A stretch of 64,000 bases of DNA from Ramichloridium luteum (GCA_002368545.1 MTSC01000001.1:869018-933017); one strand, 5' to 3'; counted from the stretch's first letter, positions 44,420 through 55,440 are shown. A program made the numbers and translations. Notes: generated by a model not told the origin, from the sequence alone.

Positions 44420-46620
44420 GTTTATAAATATTATAAAGAGCAACCTTGACTATATTAAGAAAAAATAGGAGCAATAAGTACTTAATGTTTTATAATTTGA
44501 ATATGCATTTATGCTTTATATGCTGCTAGATTCTATGCTGCTGCTAGCCTCGGCGACTTTTCTAAAGCTTTTTGCAATAATATAGCTATAACTATTAAGG
44601 CCTTTTTCTAATAGATGATATAGAATCCTAAGCAAAGCCCTTAGCAAGCGCTTTTATTAAAGCAATATTTTCGGCGCTTAAAACAAGCATATGCTAATAT
44701 TATTAAAATAGCTTTCGACGACTAAATAGTCGTTAATATTAATGCTATAAGAGTTTACAATAAAAAGGTGGACTTATAAGGCTCGAACTAAGTAATAATA
44801 GTTCATTAATTAAAATGTTAAAAGCAAGAAAAAGACTAGTCCGCATATAAAGCTTGTTCCGTTAAGTGCCGATTTTATATAGATGCTATACTTTTTTTAT
44901 ATAAGCGACTATATTAAATATTCTAATAAACGTCAACAGGTCTAGCAAGCATTTCTTATGCTAGTTTATAATTATAGCAGCATGCGACTAAGTACAACTA
45001 TATATATAAACAAAAGAAGTAGCTAAAAGAACAATGCTATAAGCAAAGTAAATATAAAACTTTGCTATAGCAATTTTATTATGATCCTAAAAAAGAATAA
45101 TTATAACATTATATGGATCGGAGTATGCATATACTTTATTTATTTTAAAGGTAAGAAACATAAAGCGCAATAGTTAGTTATTATTTTAGCTATTCGATTT
45201 GCGCATTTAAGCGTTAAGCTAATTAAATTAAGAAAAAGTTTATATAATAAGACTAAGCAAATATCTTAATTTGCTTTGCTACTTATTTAATAGCGCTAGC
45301 CTTGCATAATAGCGCTTTCAAGCACCTTTAGCTAACTATTGCTAAAAGTATTCTTTTATTAACTATTCTTAATTAAAAGAAATAATTAGTCTTGTCTTAA
45401 AAGCTAGAGTTTCTAGATCAAGCTATTTTTCATATAGTTAAGAATAATAGCATTAAAAAGAAATTATTAAACAGCATTGCTTTAAAACGGCTTTAAAGTC
45501 TTAGCAACAAATTCGGTCTTAAAAAGTTATTAACTTAATATTGCTTTCGTCGCATAGTTCTTAATGCTATAAACGATAAGTTAAAAAAGATTGCTATATA
45601 CTTTTATTTGCTAACTTGCTTAAAAAGCTATAGATTCGATAAAATTCGCAATTAAATATTAAGTTATTTTAAAAGCTATATTTATAGGCTTGCTTATTAA
45701 GATTATAATATTAGTCTTAACGTCGCGAATCTCATTCTTAAGAAAAGCACTAACGACATTCTTATTTATTAAATGAATTATATAAATATAAGCGCCGATC
45801 TTAATGCTAATATTTTATTTCTAAAGAACGCCCTTAAGCAAATCTTTTTATTACTAGATGTCGTCGCCTTTACGACGTAATGCAAGCGTCTCGCGCAGCT
45901 TATTAAAGATTAGTTTAGTACTATAAGCTATGCCTTAACGGACTATTATTTTGTACTATAGCATAGCTAGACAATTAACTAAACGCAAATAAAGAAGGCA
46001 TTTTATAAGCATAAACTAAAGCAGCGCTAGCAGACTAAATTTTATAAATATAAGAATAAAGCTTTTATAAGCTAGCAGTTCGACGAAGTTAAACATATTA
46101 ACATTTTAGTCGACTGCTTAATGTTTATGCTAATATTCCTAGAATAACAATTCTTAGCTAAGTTAAAATGCATATAAGACATATAAACTTATTTTGCCCG
46201 AGTAGCAGCTATTTAAGCAATGGTCAACATATGTTTTAAGATCGACAACAATGAAATTATCTTTAAATCTTAAAAGCGGCCTTTATTTAACAAAGGCGTC
46301 GGAAACGCTTAGGTCGAGCCGGCTGCTATTATAAAGCCGATTGCTATTGCTATAGAGTGCGACTTATTTCAATGTCTTTTTTATATTAAAAAACTTTAAC
46401 GCGCTACTAAGCCGTTCAACTAGGTCCAAGCGCTTTAAAAACATGTTAAAATGCATTTTAAAACTTTAAAAGATCGGAACATAATATGCCTTTATTTAAT
46501 CTATAATGCTAAAGGAGCCATCTTTAAAAACCTATAATACTTGATGAATTACGCTTATATGCGCTACAACATAAGGTTGCAAACAACATAGTGCTTATAA
46601 GTTTTTAGCTTGTTGCGCCG
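44420..46620 (+). pseudogene. RIP-degraded DUF3435 gene (tyrosine-recombinase / Starship-captain family)
   Basis: A frame starting at the phase of 45242 reads continuously to 46616; all its stops are TAA or TAG (none TGA), as expected from CAA, CAG and TGG codons after RIP. Conserved DUF3435 pieces survive: LKRL then SLSNKFGLKKLLT, CFRRIVLNAI (the FRRG/NAID box), SYFKSYIYRLAY, and a C-terminal zinc-finger-like section with a CLF/C..I spacing, KHVKMHFKTLKDRNIICLY and YLMNYAYMRYNIRL. Upstream, in another phase (44883-45180), come DYIKYSNKR and YNYSSMRLSTT (the first catalytic-Arg region) and IYFKGKKHKAQ. DUF3435 proteins are tyrosine recombinases, and those heading Starship elements move them. 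This copy is dead; a frameshift or lost intron separates the two parts near 45.2 kb. Confidence 0.75.
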
Positions 46621-47059
46621 AGGCAGCCTTCTCGAGCTACTACTTTATAGCATTTAAGACGTGTTAGGCTGCGTGCTTTAGACAAGATTCGTAGTCTATG
46701 TTAAAGTAACTACCTTAGTCATAATCGGAATCATTCTTTTAATAAAGGTCATTTCTTCGCTAATAATATTTTTCTTTCTACTCCTCGTTCATATGCTTAT
46801 CTTTTTGCTTTTGTTTCTATTGAAGTTATGCATTATTATATACACAGCAATCATTCTTATTGTCAAACTCGCAACGATCATTATAAAAGATCTAAACCTT
46901 TTTAAGAAGCATTTTTATTTTAACGATCTATTTAAGACTCCGTAGCTTTGCTATTAGTTCTTCGTCGTTTTTGCTTTAGTTTAAATATTTTTTTATTATA
47001 ATAACAATCTTTTTAATTAAAGGCAGCTTCTTCATATGTCGATCTAAAAGACTTCGCGC
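46621..47059. other. TA-rich spacer
   Basis: No frame with family resemblance was found between the DUF3435 relic and the F-box-like relic. Confidence 0.5.
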
Positions 47060-47548
47060 TTATAATGAAACTAGCCAATCGGAAAGCGCGTAGTTATTAT
47101 CTTTAAAAGAAATCGACAACTTTAGAGTTTGGACGCTTGTTCTTTCACTAATAAGCTCGAGATCTACAGCATAGGCCTCATCGAGGGTGGCGCTCTAAGG
47201 CACTGGATATGCGAATTCGAGGAAAGGCATGCGTATTTGACGAATATGCCTTGCTCTAAGACCAATTTGGCGAATGAATGATGCAACATAGTTATTCGAC
47301 TTCGATGAAGGATTTGTCCAAATATTCACCCACGGAAATAAGAAGGTATTTTGGGAGTAGAGTAACGGAAGAGCCTCATCGTGTACCAATTTGCATACAC
47401 CCAAGATAGCCGGATGCAAGTCGCATTCCGTTGCACGAACAATAGGAGGCTCTTGGGAGAACCGGTATATCACGATCGGCTCAGGGAGGACCAGGAGCTG
47501 CATATAAATTTTGAGTCGAACATCCTCAACCAGATCCAGAAAAGACAT
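47060..47548 (-). pseudogene. Broken F-box-like (2EXR-type) gene
   Basis: The minus-strand frame starts MSFLDLVEDVRLKIYMQLLV and contains HPAILGVCKLVHDEALPLLY and NTFLFPWVNIW, typical of F-box-like proteins with a HPAIL / EA.PLLY motif. It meets TAG at 47197-47195 after 117 codons, yet family-like sequence (SATLDEAYAV, LELISERTSVQTLKLSISFK) continues in the same frame for 44 codons to a TAA at 47062-47060. CAG-to-TAG is a RIP change, and the TA-rich block begins at this very spot. So the 5' two thirds escaped damage and the 3' end did not. It could be a diverged relative of the gene at 40056; the downstream remainder is not recognisable. Confidence 0.75.
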
Positions 47549-48249
47549 CCTGACCCGTCAGGTACCAGGAAAGGTACCACTTGGTTTCCAAGGCTGTGAT
47601 CGGTAGTCTGTAGAGACGATTGCTCATGAGGTCAACATTGTGAATGATCTGGGCGAATACTCATAAGAGCAATCGGGCTCCAATACAGGCAGCAATTGCA
47701 TTGGTAGCATGTATTGGTAGCATTATCGCACAATCCGGTGATTTAGATGCTCTTCTTCTGTCCTTTAGTTGTCATGATCTGACTTTGGGCTAATTTACCT
47801 GTATTGTAAAGGTGGGGCAGGAGGAGCTCCAACGCCCCTCAACAGGGCGTGTGAGTTCTAGCGCGAATTCTACAGGTCGCGCAACTCACTAGCAGCCTCC
47901 TAATGTCCTCTATGGTGGCTGATGGTTTCCTTCCAAATGATTGTCTACGATATCTGCGTTCCCGACAACATCGCGCGCGGCGCGTCCCGCGCAGCATTCC
48001 TGGTTGCCGTTGCGAAGCAACAGTGAGCACCTACTGATACCACCCGCGCCAACACGTCTGAAGCTCTCCTTCGTTGCTCCATACTTGCCCTCTTTGAGTC
48101 ACCATGGATGAGAATACTGCGCCCTCAGGAGGATGTGGTTGCGCTGATCAAGCGCTTCATGGCGCATGGCCGCTACCAACGGCCGTTTGCTGATGCCACG
48201 ACAACCAATCCCAATCGTATCAAAAAGAAGTGGGCGCAGGAAGTCGACT
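47549..48249. other. GC-normal spacer
   Basis: 700 bases of normal composition; short open frames only, none recognised. Confidence 0.45.
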
Positions 48250-48640
48250 TTGTACGTTATCCAATTCCCTTGGTGGGTGGAAGACGGGCAACTCAAGGTG
48301 CAACTCAAGGTGTGGCACAGCATGGCAAGAAGGCGGAAGGGGAGCACGGGAGATCTGAAGACGGCGATTCGAAGATGGGCAACTCGAAGACGGGCCAGCC
48401 CAAGCGGCAACTTGAGGTGTGGCACAGAATGGCACAGGGAGGGAAAGACGGGCAATCCGGAGACGGGCAATCCGAAGACGGGCAACTCGAGGACGCGCGA
48501 CTTAACAACAACAGCTGTACCGGTGGTGGGGGCTGGAAGACGGGCAACTCGAAGCAGGGCAACTCAAAGAAGGGCGACTCGAAGAAGGGCGACTCGAAGA
48601 AGGGCAATCGGAAGCCTGAAGAAGCCGGGTGACTCACATA
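48250..48640. repeat. Degenerate 15-bp tandem repeat
   Basis: Units of the type GGGCGACTCGAAGAA recur with a 15-bp period, cleanest at 48541-48610 where four near-identical units follow one another. Variants (GGGCAATCCGAAGAC, GGGCAACTCGAAGAC) fill much of the rest, and isolated copies occur near 48765 and 48915. Because 15 is a multiple of three, long open frames arise on both strands; these are probably not genes. A larger duplication of about 120 bp is visible around the phrase CAAGGTGTGGCACAG. Confidence 0.8.
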
Positions 48641-49362
48641 CAAACGAGGCAGAGGAGGCAGAGAGGGTGCCGGCGGGAAGATGGCCACTTCGAAGATGGG
48701 CAAATGGGAAGCGGGTAAATGGAAGCTGGGCAGGCATAGGCATAGTGCAAAAATTATTCGAACTTCGAAGACGGGCAAACGGAATGCAGGTAGATAGAAC
48801 GGGCGGCTGGTAGTAGGGCATCATCATTAGCACCACCATCATCATCATGGACATCGTTATCAACATCAACATGACGTTCGCGCTTGTCATCGGCGTATCT
48901 TCGCAAACTCGAAGTTCGAAGACGGGCATATTCATAGGCAAAATTAAGACCACCGAAATGCGCTGTAACTTTTCCAGCTTTTCTTTTCGAACTCCCTTTT
49001 TAGTTATCTCTTTTAGTTTTAATATCAACATTATAAATAATAAATTTAATAAGCCTTTTAATCTTCTTACCTTATCTATTAGGAAACCTGTTATATTCTA
49101 TGCTTATGTTTTCGACAGCTAGGAAATAGTTCCTTAAATTTAAAAATAATATATATATAAGACAGCCGAGAGTAAGCATAAAGTTGTCTATTGCTTATCC
49201 TGCATTAATTTTTTTTATCGCGAATCATGATATGCTTAAAAGATAGCATCTAATAAGGTGATTAAATAGCGATCGAGCTCCTTAATAGCTTATAGAAAGA
49301 ATTTTTAAATATAGTTTTAACTGTGGTTTTAGTTGAATTAAAGCTAAGCGATAAACATTCGA
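48641..49362. other. Spacer with short ATC microsatellite
   Basis: Contains an ATC-rich microsatellite around 48820-48850 and then shifts to TA-rich sequence near 49000. No gene recognised. Confidence 0.45.
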
Positions 49363-49800
49363 CTTATAGCATATTTTGACTTATAGCATATTCCGACCTA
49401 TAGCATTTTATAACCTATAGTATATTCTAACTTATAGCATATTCCGACCTGCAGCATCTTATGACTTATAGCATATTCCGACTTATAGCATATTTTGACC
49501 TATAGCATCTTATGACCCGTAGCATTTTACGACTCGTAGCATCTTACGACCTATAGCACATTCTAACCTATAGCATCTTATGACTTATAGCACTTATAGC
49601 ATATTCTAACTTATAGCACTTTCCAACCTATAGCTCTTTCCGACCGGTAGCTTTTTCTAACTTATAGCACTTCGCGATATGCATTATCTTATAACCCGTA
49701 GCATCTTCTAACCTACGGCACTTTGCGACCCATAGCACTTTCTTACTCATAGCACTTCGCGACACGCAGCATCTTTTGACTAGCAGCATTTCGCGGCGCT
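49363..49800. repeat. 17-bp minisatellite, TA-rich type
   Basis: About 25 head-to-tail units of 17 bp with consensus CYTATAGCATATTCYGA, diverging toward the right end. One register slip occurs near 49605. Most differences between units are C/T or A/G. Confidence 0.85.
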
Positions 49801-50120
49801 GTAGCACTTAGCACTGCGACATTTAGCACTGCGGCGCTTAGCGCTGCGACACCCATAGCTATGACGATATATAAGTCTAAACGTTTGAACGATAGCCATA
49901 GCACGCGCAAAAGAATAGGTAAGACATAGATTCCTAACATGCAGATATAATAGCAAATATTTAAAAAACATTTATGTTAAACAAGGCATAAGAGTTCAAT
50001 ATAGCGCTTTAAATATAGGCATATGTCATGTTATGTTAAGGCCAGTCAAAATCGATATTTAACATGCTTTGCTAAGCCCATTTGATTTATAAGCCGGACC
50101 CTTGCGGCCTACTTGTTATT
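49801..50120. other. TA-rich spacer
   Basis: No gene recognised between the first 17-bp array and the coding-like relic. Confidence 0.4.
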
Positions 50121-50400
50121 ATGGATAAATAGGCTATAGAAGTCTTAATCGTCTAGGCAGCCAAGCTAGGGATGATTAAGCAAGGGACGCGCCTTTTAGA
50201 CAGGAAAGCTTATAAGAGTCTAATCAAAAGCAACAGAAAACGCTATGTTCGTGCAAACAATTAAACCACTTCTTTCGAGAAAGGCCTATATCGGCAAATG
50301 ACGCTAATCAAATATGTCTCCAAAGGCGAGCATGACCTTTAGACCTAGTTATGCATTCAAAGGAAAGCAAGGGAAAGGACAGGCTATTACGTTTGTGCCG
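50121..50400 (+). pseudogene. Unidentified RIP-damaged coding relic
   Basis: One frame from ATG 50121 reads for about 95 codons with only TAG and TAA interruptions until a TGA just past 50410. Between stops it is protein-like and basic (GTRLLDRKAYKSLIKSNRKR, EKGLYRQMTLIKYVSKGEHD). I do not recognise a family. The stop pattern is the only evidence that this was once coding. Confidence 0.35.
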
Positions 50401-50614
50401 CAAAATGACTTGTTACATTTCGCAATCATACTCCGGCGCAGCCTTTAAAAATGCAGGCACTCTAGTCGCAAGCTCTCCGGCAACATAGCAGGCTAGGAGG
50501 AAATCTAGCGCGTCGGGTTATAGCGTAATGGTGATGTACCTAAAACCATTGCTATAAACGCGAAACGGGATTCGAGATATTAGAACCAGGTCTTAGGATG
50601 GATGTGCGTCAAAA

Positions 50615-50775
50615 GACGGACGCACGGCACAATAAGACGCACGGCACGACAAGATGCACAGCACAACAGGACGCACGGCACGATAGGACGCACGGCACGA
50701 CAGGACGCACGGCACGACAGGACGCATGGCACGACAGGACGCACGGCACGACAGGACGCACGTTACGAGAGAACC
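50615..50775. repeat. 17-bp minisatellite, GC-rich type
   Basis: About nine head-to-tail units of 17 bp, consensus ACGCACGGCACGACAGG. Central units are identical; outer ones carry C-to-T or G-to-A changes (for example CACAATAAG). The unit encodes a Thr/Arg/His-rich peptide repeat in several phases, so the open frames here are repeat artefacts. Confidence 0.9.
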
Positions 50776-51854
50776 AGCGCCTCGAGGCTTAAGCTTAAGA
50801 CGACATATGTTAAGCACAAGCACGACGCACCCATCTGGACGACGCGTCCATCTATTTAAAGCATGCTGCACATCCAGCTATGCCTTAATTGATTGTAGCT
50901 TGAAGTGCAATGCCGTACTAGCCCCTTTAAGCGTTTACTGCTTAATATATATATCGTACTGCATCGCATTGCATTTTATATATATGCCTTATTACCTATA
51001 TACCTTATTATATTATTTTATTTTATATATTATGCTATAATTTATTTATATGCTACGTTATGCTTATATGCTATACTATACTTATGTTATTCTTAGCAGC
51101 ATTAAGACTATATCCATTATAGCGCTAAGAACTTTATGGCGCCGAACAGTTTGTAGCGCTTTTCATAGCATTATATTCTTTGCAATATAATCTTTCTTTA
51201 GCACTAAGCTTTTTGCTAACTTGCTGCCGCCATGCGGACTTGCTGCTATTATATTTTTGGAAAGGTTGATTGATTTTTTGTTAAAAAAAGCTTAATTTTT
51301 TCGCTATATTATAATAAAAGTAATAGGTCATAGCATTTTATTATTAATAACATTTAAATTTAAGTCTGCGCTAAAGCGTTTTATAAGCTATTTCGGCATA
51401 AATTAAAGAATTGTTGAATAATACTAATTTTAAAAAATATAAGTCATAATGTTTCTTTATGCTTTAAATACTAATGTCCTTTTATTTCTTTATTATTATG
51501 TTATAAATTAATAAAGGTACATAGCAAAATAATAAGCTCCATAGCTTTTTCTTAGCTAAGTTCTTATTATTATTTAATAACTTCTTTATTAACTTAGATT
51601 ATTTAGTTTATATTAGCAAGGAAGACTTTGAAAAAAAACATAAAGCAGCGCTTTATGTTTTGCTTTTTTAACTTAAGTTATTTATAAAGCAATATTATAT
51701 AGCTCGGCGCTATTTAACAAAAACGTTTTATATGCGTTTAAAATAACTATGCTATATTGTAGCTAAACAAAGTTGTTATATGCTATTATTATAAGCCCTA
51801 TGAATTATAAAATCTTAAAGCTAACTATAAGTTTAAAGCATTAAGTCTATGCTT
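50776..51854. other. TA-rich spacer
   Basis: Very TA-rich; no frame with family resemblance found. Confidence 0.5.
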
Positions 51855-51990
51855 AAACGCATTGACTTAGGCGCGATGCTTAGTTGTAGCGCCAATTTCC
51901 TAGTCGTAGTACTTAGTTGCGGCGCTATACTTAGGCGCAAATCCTAATCGTAGTGCTTAAACGCAATCTCGGTCCTAATGCTTAGACATA
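51855..51990 (-). repeat. 13-bp minisatellite, reverse orientation, left array
   Basis: Degenerate units of CTTAGNCGTAGTG type, the reverse complement of the central array at 52253. Confidence 0.65.
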
Positions 51991-52252
51991 ATGACTAGCT
52001 CATCGCGCCTTTTTATAAAATCGTGGGTGCGAAATCATAAGTGCAAAACTATGTATATGAGCTCGCGGACATAAGTTCATAAATGCAAATAAAATCATAA
52101 GTATAACTTTGCTATAAAATTATATAAAATTATGCTAAAGATCATAAATGCACTTAACATTAGCTTTATATGGACTTTATGCTTAAGCATAATTTTTAAT
52201 CGCGTTATTTGAACGCAATGCTTAACATCGTGACTAGCTACTGCATGACTAA

Positions 52253-52492
52253 GCATTGCGTTTAAGCATTGCGTCTAGGCATAGCATTTAAGCATAGCGT
52301 CCGAGCATTGCGTCCGAGCATAGCGTCTAAGCATAGCGTCCAAGTATAACGTCTAAGCATTGCGACTAAGCATTAGGCCTAGACATAGCGCTTAAGCATT
52401 GCGACCAGGCATTGCGTTCGGACATTGCGTCTAAATATTGCAACTAAGCATTATGCCTAAGCATAGCGATTAAGCATTGCGTCTAAGCATAG
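52253..52492 (+). repeat. 13-bp minisatellite, forward array
   Basis: About 18 head-to-tail units of 13 bp with consensus GCATTGCGTCTAA (variants GCATAGCGTCCGA). Flanked on both sides by arrays of the same unit in the opposite direction. Confidence 0.88.
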
Positions 52493-52500
52493 GTGCCTAG

Positions 52501-52665
52501 TCGCAGTACTTAGACACAACGCTTAGTCGTAGTGCTTAGGCGTGATTTTCGGGCGCAATGCTTAGTTAATATATTTAGTCGTAGCGCCGAGTTGCAATAC
52601 TTGGACGCAACGCTTAGTTATAATACTTGGACGTAGTGCTTAGTTATATTGTTAATTGCTAATGC
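52501..52665 (-). repeat. 13-bp minisatellite, reverse orientation, right array
   Basis: About 12 units of CTTAGTCGTAGTG and CTTGGACGCAACG type, the reverse complement of the central array, starting 8 bp after it ends. Confidence 0.8.
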
Positions 52666-53288
52666 TTGATCGTTTAGATCTTCTTTGTGGCTTTAGATAA
52701 ATGTGACAGTACTATAAACTAACTTAGGAATGACCGCTCCAAATGAGAACCTGGAGTGAGGAATTAATACTTGAGGTCGAATTTAATCCCGAGAGTATAA
52801 GTAAGAATACATAAAATACGTTAATTAACCCATTTAAAGTTATTGTTTCATCCGGGCGCTTAGACCACAAACGTGATATGTTTTCGGTGCATTAATGTAA
52901 GTTACACCTTCCTCCGGAGCACTTGGCATGAATTGCTCAGTTTGGTTAGGACTTGTGGTTGTGCTGCTGACTGGTGCTGGTAGCTGGCGTGGCAGCTCGA
53001 ATGCCCGCCGGCGCAGAAACCCGACAAAATCCCGCCGCTGGTCGCGACCAAACCCCGGGGAGCGCCTTTCTCCAACAGCGACACTGATGAGCACGAGGCC
53101 GAACGACCCACCCGCCCGCTTCGTCGACAATGTCCATCGATGTTGTCGCCCATATCATCGTTTAATACATCGATCTCGTTGCCACCGCGCTTGGGGCTCA
53201 TCCCTGGACGCGGGCTCTGCATGACGCCGGTTTACCTCATCGGCCACTGCCCGCCGCCCTCGACTCCTAAATGTCCGCCGCGTTTTGA
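52666..53288. other. Left flank of the Zn2Cys6 relic
   Basis: TA-rich to about 52840, then normal composition. Overlapping short frames on both strands (basic, Arg/Ser-rich) could include a lost 5' exon of the transcription factor, but I cannot support one. Confidence 0.4.
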
Positions 53289-54182
53289 CCCCCTTTGCTA
53301 GCTGCACGAGGGTCTCCAGGCGATTCCTCGCAGGACCGATGCAGCAGCAGCCACACCTGCGCCTCGCCAGCACCTAATCGACCACTGTCGGGTCCGCCGT
53401 CCAATTCGTTGGCGCGAGGGCATCACCAATTTCGGCCGAAGCGGATCCTCATCGAAAATGCTTGCCAAGTATGTCGACGCCGCAAGTTAAAGGTATGTAT
53501 TTCCTTTGCCTATCGTTATCCATATTGATGATATTCATTCCGTTTGTTGTCGTTGCCGCATCAATGGAACCGCAAATCGGACCTGGCTGATGTGTCATCT
53601 TCTTGGTCTAGTGTGATGGTCGAAGGTCAGATGAATTACGTCGTCCTCCTTCCTACTTCGAAGGAATCTGTTTAGCTGACATTACTTCATTTTTTCTGCA
53701 ACCACAGACCCAGTTGTTCCCGCTGCCTCTCGCGGCGCAGCGACTGCATCGATGAAGCCGAGGAAGGCGAGAGCCGCTGGGCAGCGCTGAAGCGGCGCAA
53801 CCAGCAGCTCGAAGCGGATCGTGAAGACATCCGGCAGCAGCTCGAATGGGTCTGCGCCAGCCCGGGGGCCGTCGCCGCTGAGCGGATCCGGTTGACGGGG
53901 CACAGCGATATCTTCAGCGTGCTGAGCACTCTCCACCAGGAGGGCCTCCACGGCGCGATCGACGTCACCGCGGCGACTACAACTAGAAACACCGCCGCGG
54001 CGGTGCTGCCGACTGTGCGCGGCTTCCCACCCAATACTTCAGCGTAGCAGCTACGGCAGCAACGAATACCCCCGATCAACCCCGTCCTCACCCACACACA
54101 GCAGTCGGCGCCGCCTGTGCGTCCAGCCATCGACTTCCTGCCCGTACTTAGCTCTATGAGCTACAATGGGAGCCAGAGATGA
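53289..54182 (+). pseudogene. Zn2Cys6 transcription factor, truncated by a premature stop
   Basis: Three exon segments are clear: up to 53492, 53612-53625 (14 nt) and 53708-54047, with introns of 119 nt (GTATGT...GTCTAG) and 82 nt (GTCAGA...CCACAG). They give a perfect zinc cluster, C-x2-C-x6-C-x6-C-x2-C-x6-C (ACQVCRRRKLKCDGRRPSC, then SRCLSRRSDC). A linker helix (WAALKRRNQQLEADREDIRQ) and the usual ASPG.VAAERIR...FSVLSTLHQEG segment follow. A TAG at 54045-54047 ends it, but the same frame continues 44 more codons (LRQQRIPPINPVL, RPAIDFLPVLSSMSY), resembling the next part of such proteins, to a TGA. A CAG-to-TAG mutation is likely. No ATG-led first exon could be found, and the fungal transcription-factor middle domain is absent. 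It sits as a GC-normal island inside the damaged block. Confidence 0.8.
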
Positions 54183-54759
54183 GTACAGTCTGGCCGTGGC
54201 GGTGGAGGACGATGTCCGAATAACTGACCGATTGGAACGTGAAAGAGGCCACCCTTGTTGCCTTGGACTTTCCCCGAAAGCAGTTTTCTGACCGAGACAG
54301 GCACTTGAAAGGTTCGAAAGACTAGACTTCGCCAATTGACACGACATATCTACCATGGACGTGATGAAGGCTGAAATCGGCAGCACGGACTATGCGAGAA
54401 GAGCTTGATGATGACGAGAAACAAAGCATACCGGTACAATATGCATTCGAAAGGGCATGGACACAAAGCCGCGGGACACACGCACGGTCGATGACGGAAG
54501 ATGACAGCGTTCTATGTACTCCGAGCTCCCACGGCAAGCATCGCATAATGCCCTGGTAGGCCAAGCAATGCGGCTCCTATTGCGACGAGGCTTCTTAGTT
54601 GAAAAGGCTATTAGACCTCTCCGTCTTGTTGAAATCCGCCTCGAAAGCTACCGTCGCTTCGGTGACTGTCCGCAAATGCTTCATTTCAAGGGGAAGCTTA
54701 TAGCGATAGGCTATCACCCGAGCGGTGTACATAATATTCTTGATCTAGGTCTTTAGTCA
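54183..54759. other. GC-normal spacer
   Basis: Short frames only. It may include eroded downstream parts of the transcription factor. Confidence 0.4.
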
Positions 54760-55440
54760 ATGGCTGGATCCGCTTATTGCTATACTCATTCCACATACTT
54801 AACGCTTATTCATAGGAGCTTCTGCCAATTCTTCGAATTCTTTCGCCGTCAACCGGAGACCGTCCTTGCAGTTGTTCAAGTTATTGGTCTAGATTTGTTT
54901 CCTCAAGCTCGAGCTCATTTTTAAATAGTTCAACTTAATATAAATCCTATTCAGGATTGCAGCGTCAAAGTTGTCCCGATTAATAATAAATATAATAATT
55001 CCTTTGAAATATTCGAGTCGGCGCAAAAAAATTAATACGATAAAATGACGAAAAAGATTCTTAATGTTATGCTGCTTTAGGAAGACATCGGCTTCGTCGA
55101 GCAGCAAAAGCACCTTTTACTTTTAAGACAAGCGAAAGACCTTATATAAGAAATCGTTAACATGTTTAAGCATGGTCTTAATCTTTGCTGCTAAGATTTA
55201 TATTTAATTAGCAGGCCTTTAATGTCATTAAGTTTATAACTTATTAAATAAAGCGGCATCTTAACATGCTTAAAAAGTGCCTTAGCAGTTAATGTTTTTT
55301 TAATATTAGGCAATCCATTAGCAAATTATTAGTTTTTTTCGATTTAGTTTTAGCTAAAGCAAATAAGCACATTTATTAAAGCAAAATGTTAAGGTTCTTA
55401 CTTTTGCTTTATATTATATTAAGTCGGACAGCAAATATAT
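54760..55440 (-). pseudogene. RIP-degraded AAA+ ATPase relic
   Basis: On the minus strand, three parts of an AAA+ ATPase survive. A degraded Walker A region keeps KKTLTAKALFKHVKMPLYLI (normally GPPGxGKT, then LTAEALAEHxxxPLY) near 55.3 kb. An intact Walker B region reads VLLLLDEADVFLKQ at about 55115, followed by FLRRLEYFKGIIIFIINR, DAAILNRIYIKLNY (sensor and arginine-finger area). A C-terminal part DGLRLTAKEFEELAEAPMNK then R-stop-V follows at about 54.8 kb, where family members have GRQIKN. The Walker A and B parts are in different phases. The architecture resembles the large fungal AAA proteins with an N-terminal DUF7025-type region, whose remains may extend to about 57.1 kb. The gene is dead. 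Confidence 0.8.

Noticed and set aside
48108..48813. Long plus-strand frames rich in Lys, Gly, Ser and Asp
   Set aside because: They are produced by the 15-bp tandem repeat, are open in two frames and also on the minus strand, and have no non-repetitive domain.
50598..50871. Thr/Arg/His-repeat proteins on both strands
   Set aside because: They are readings of the 17-bp minisatellite in different phases, not genes.
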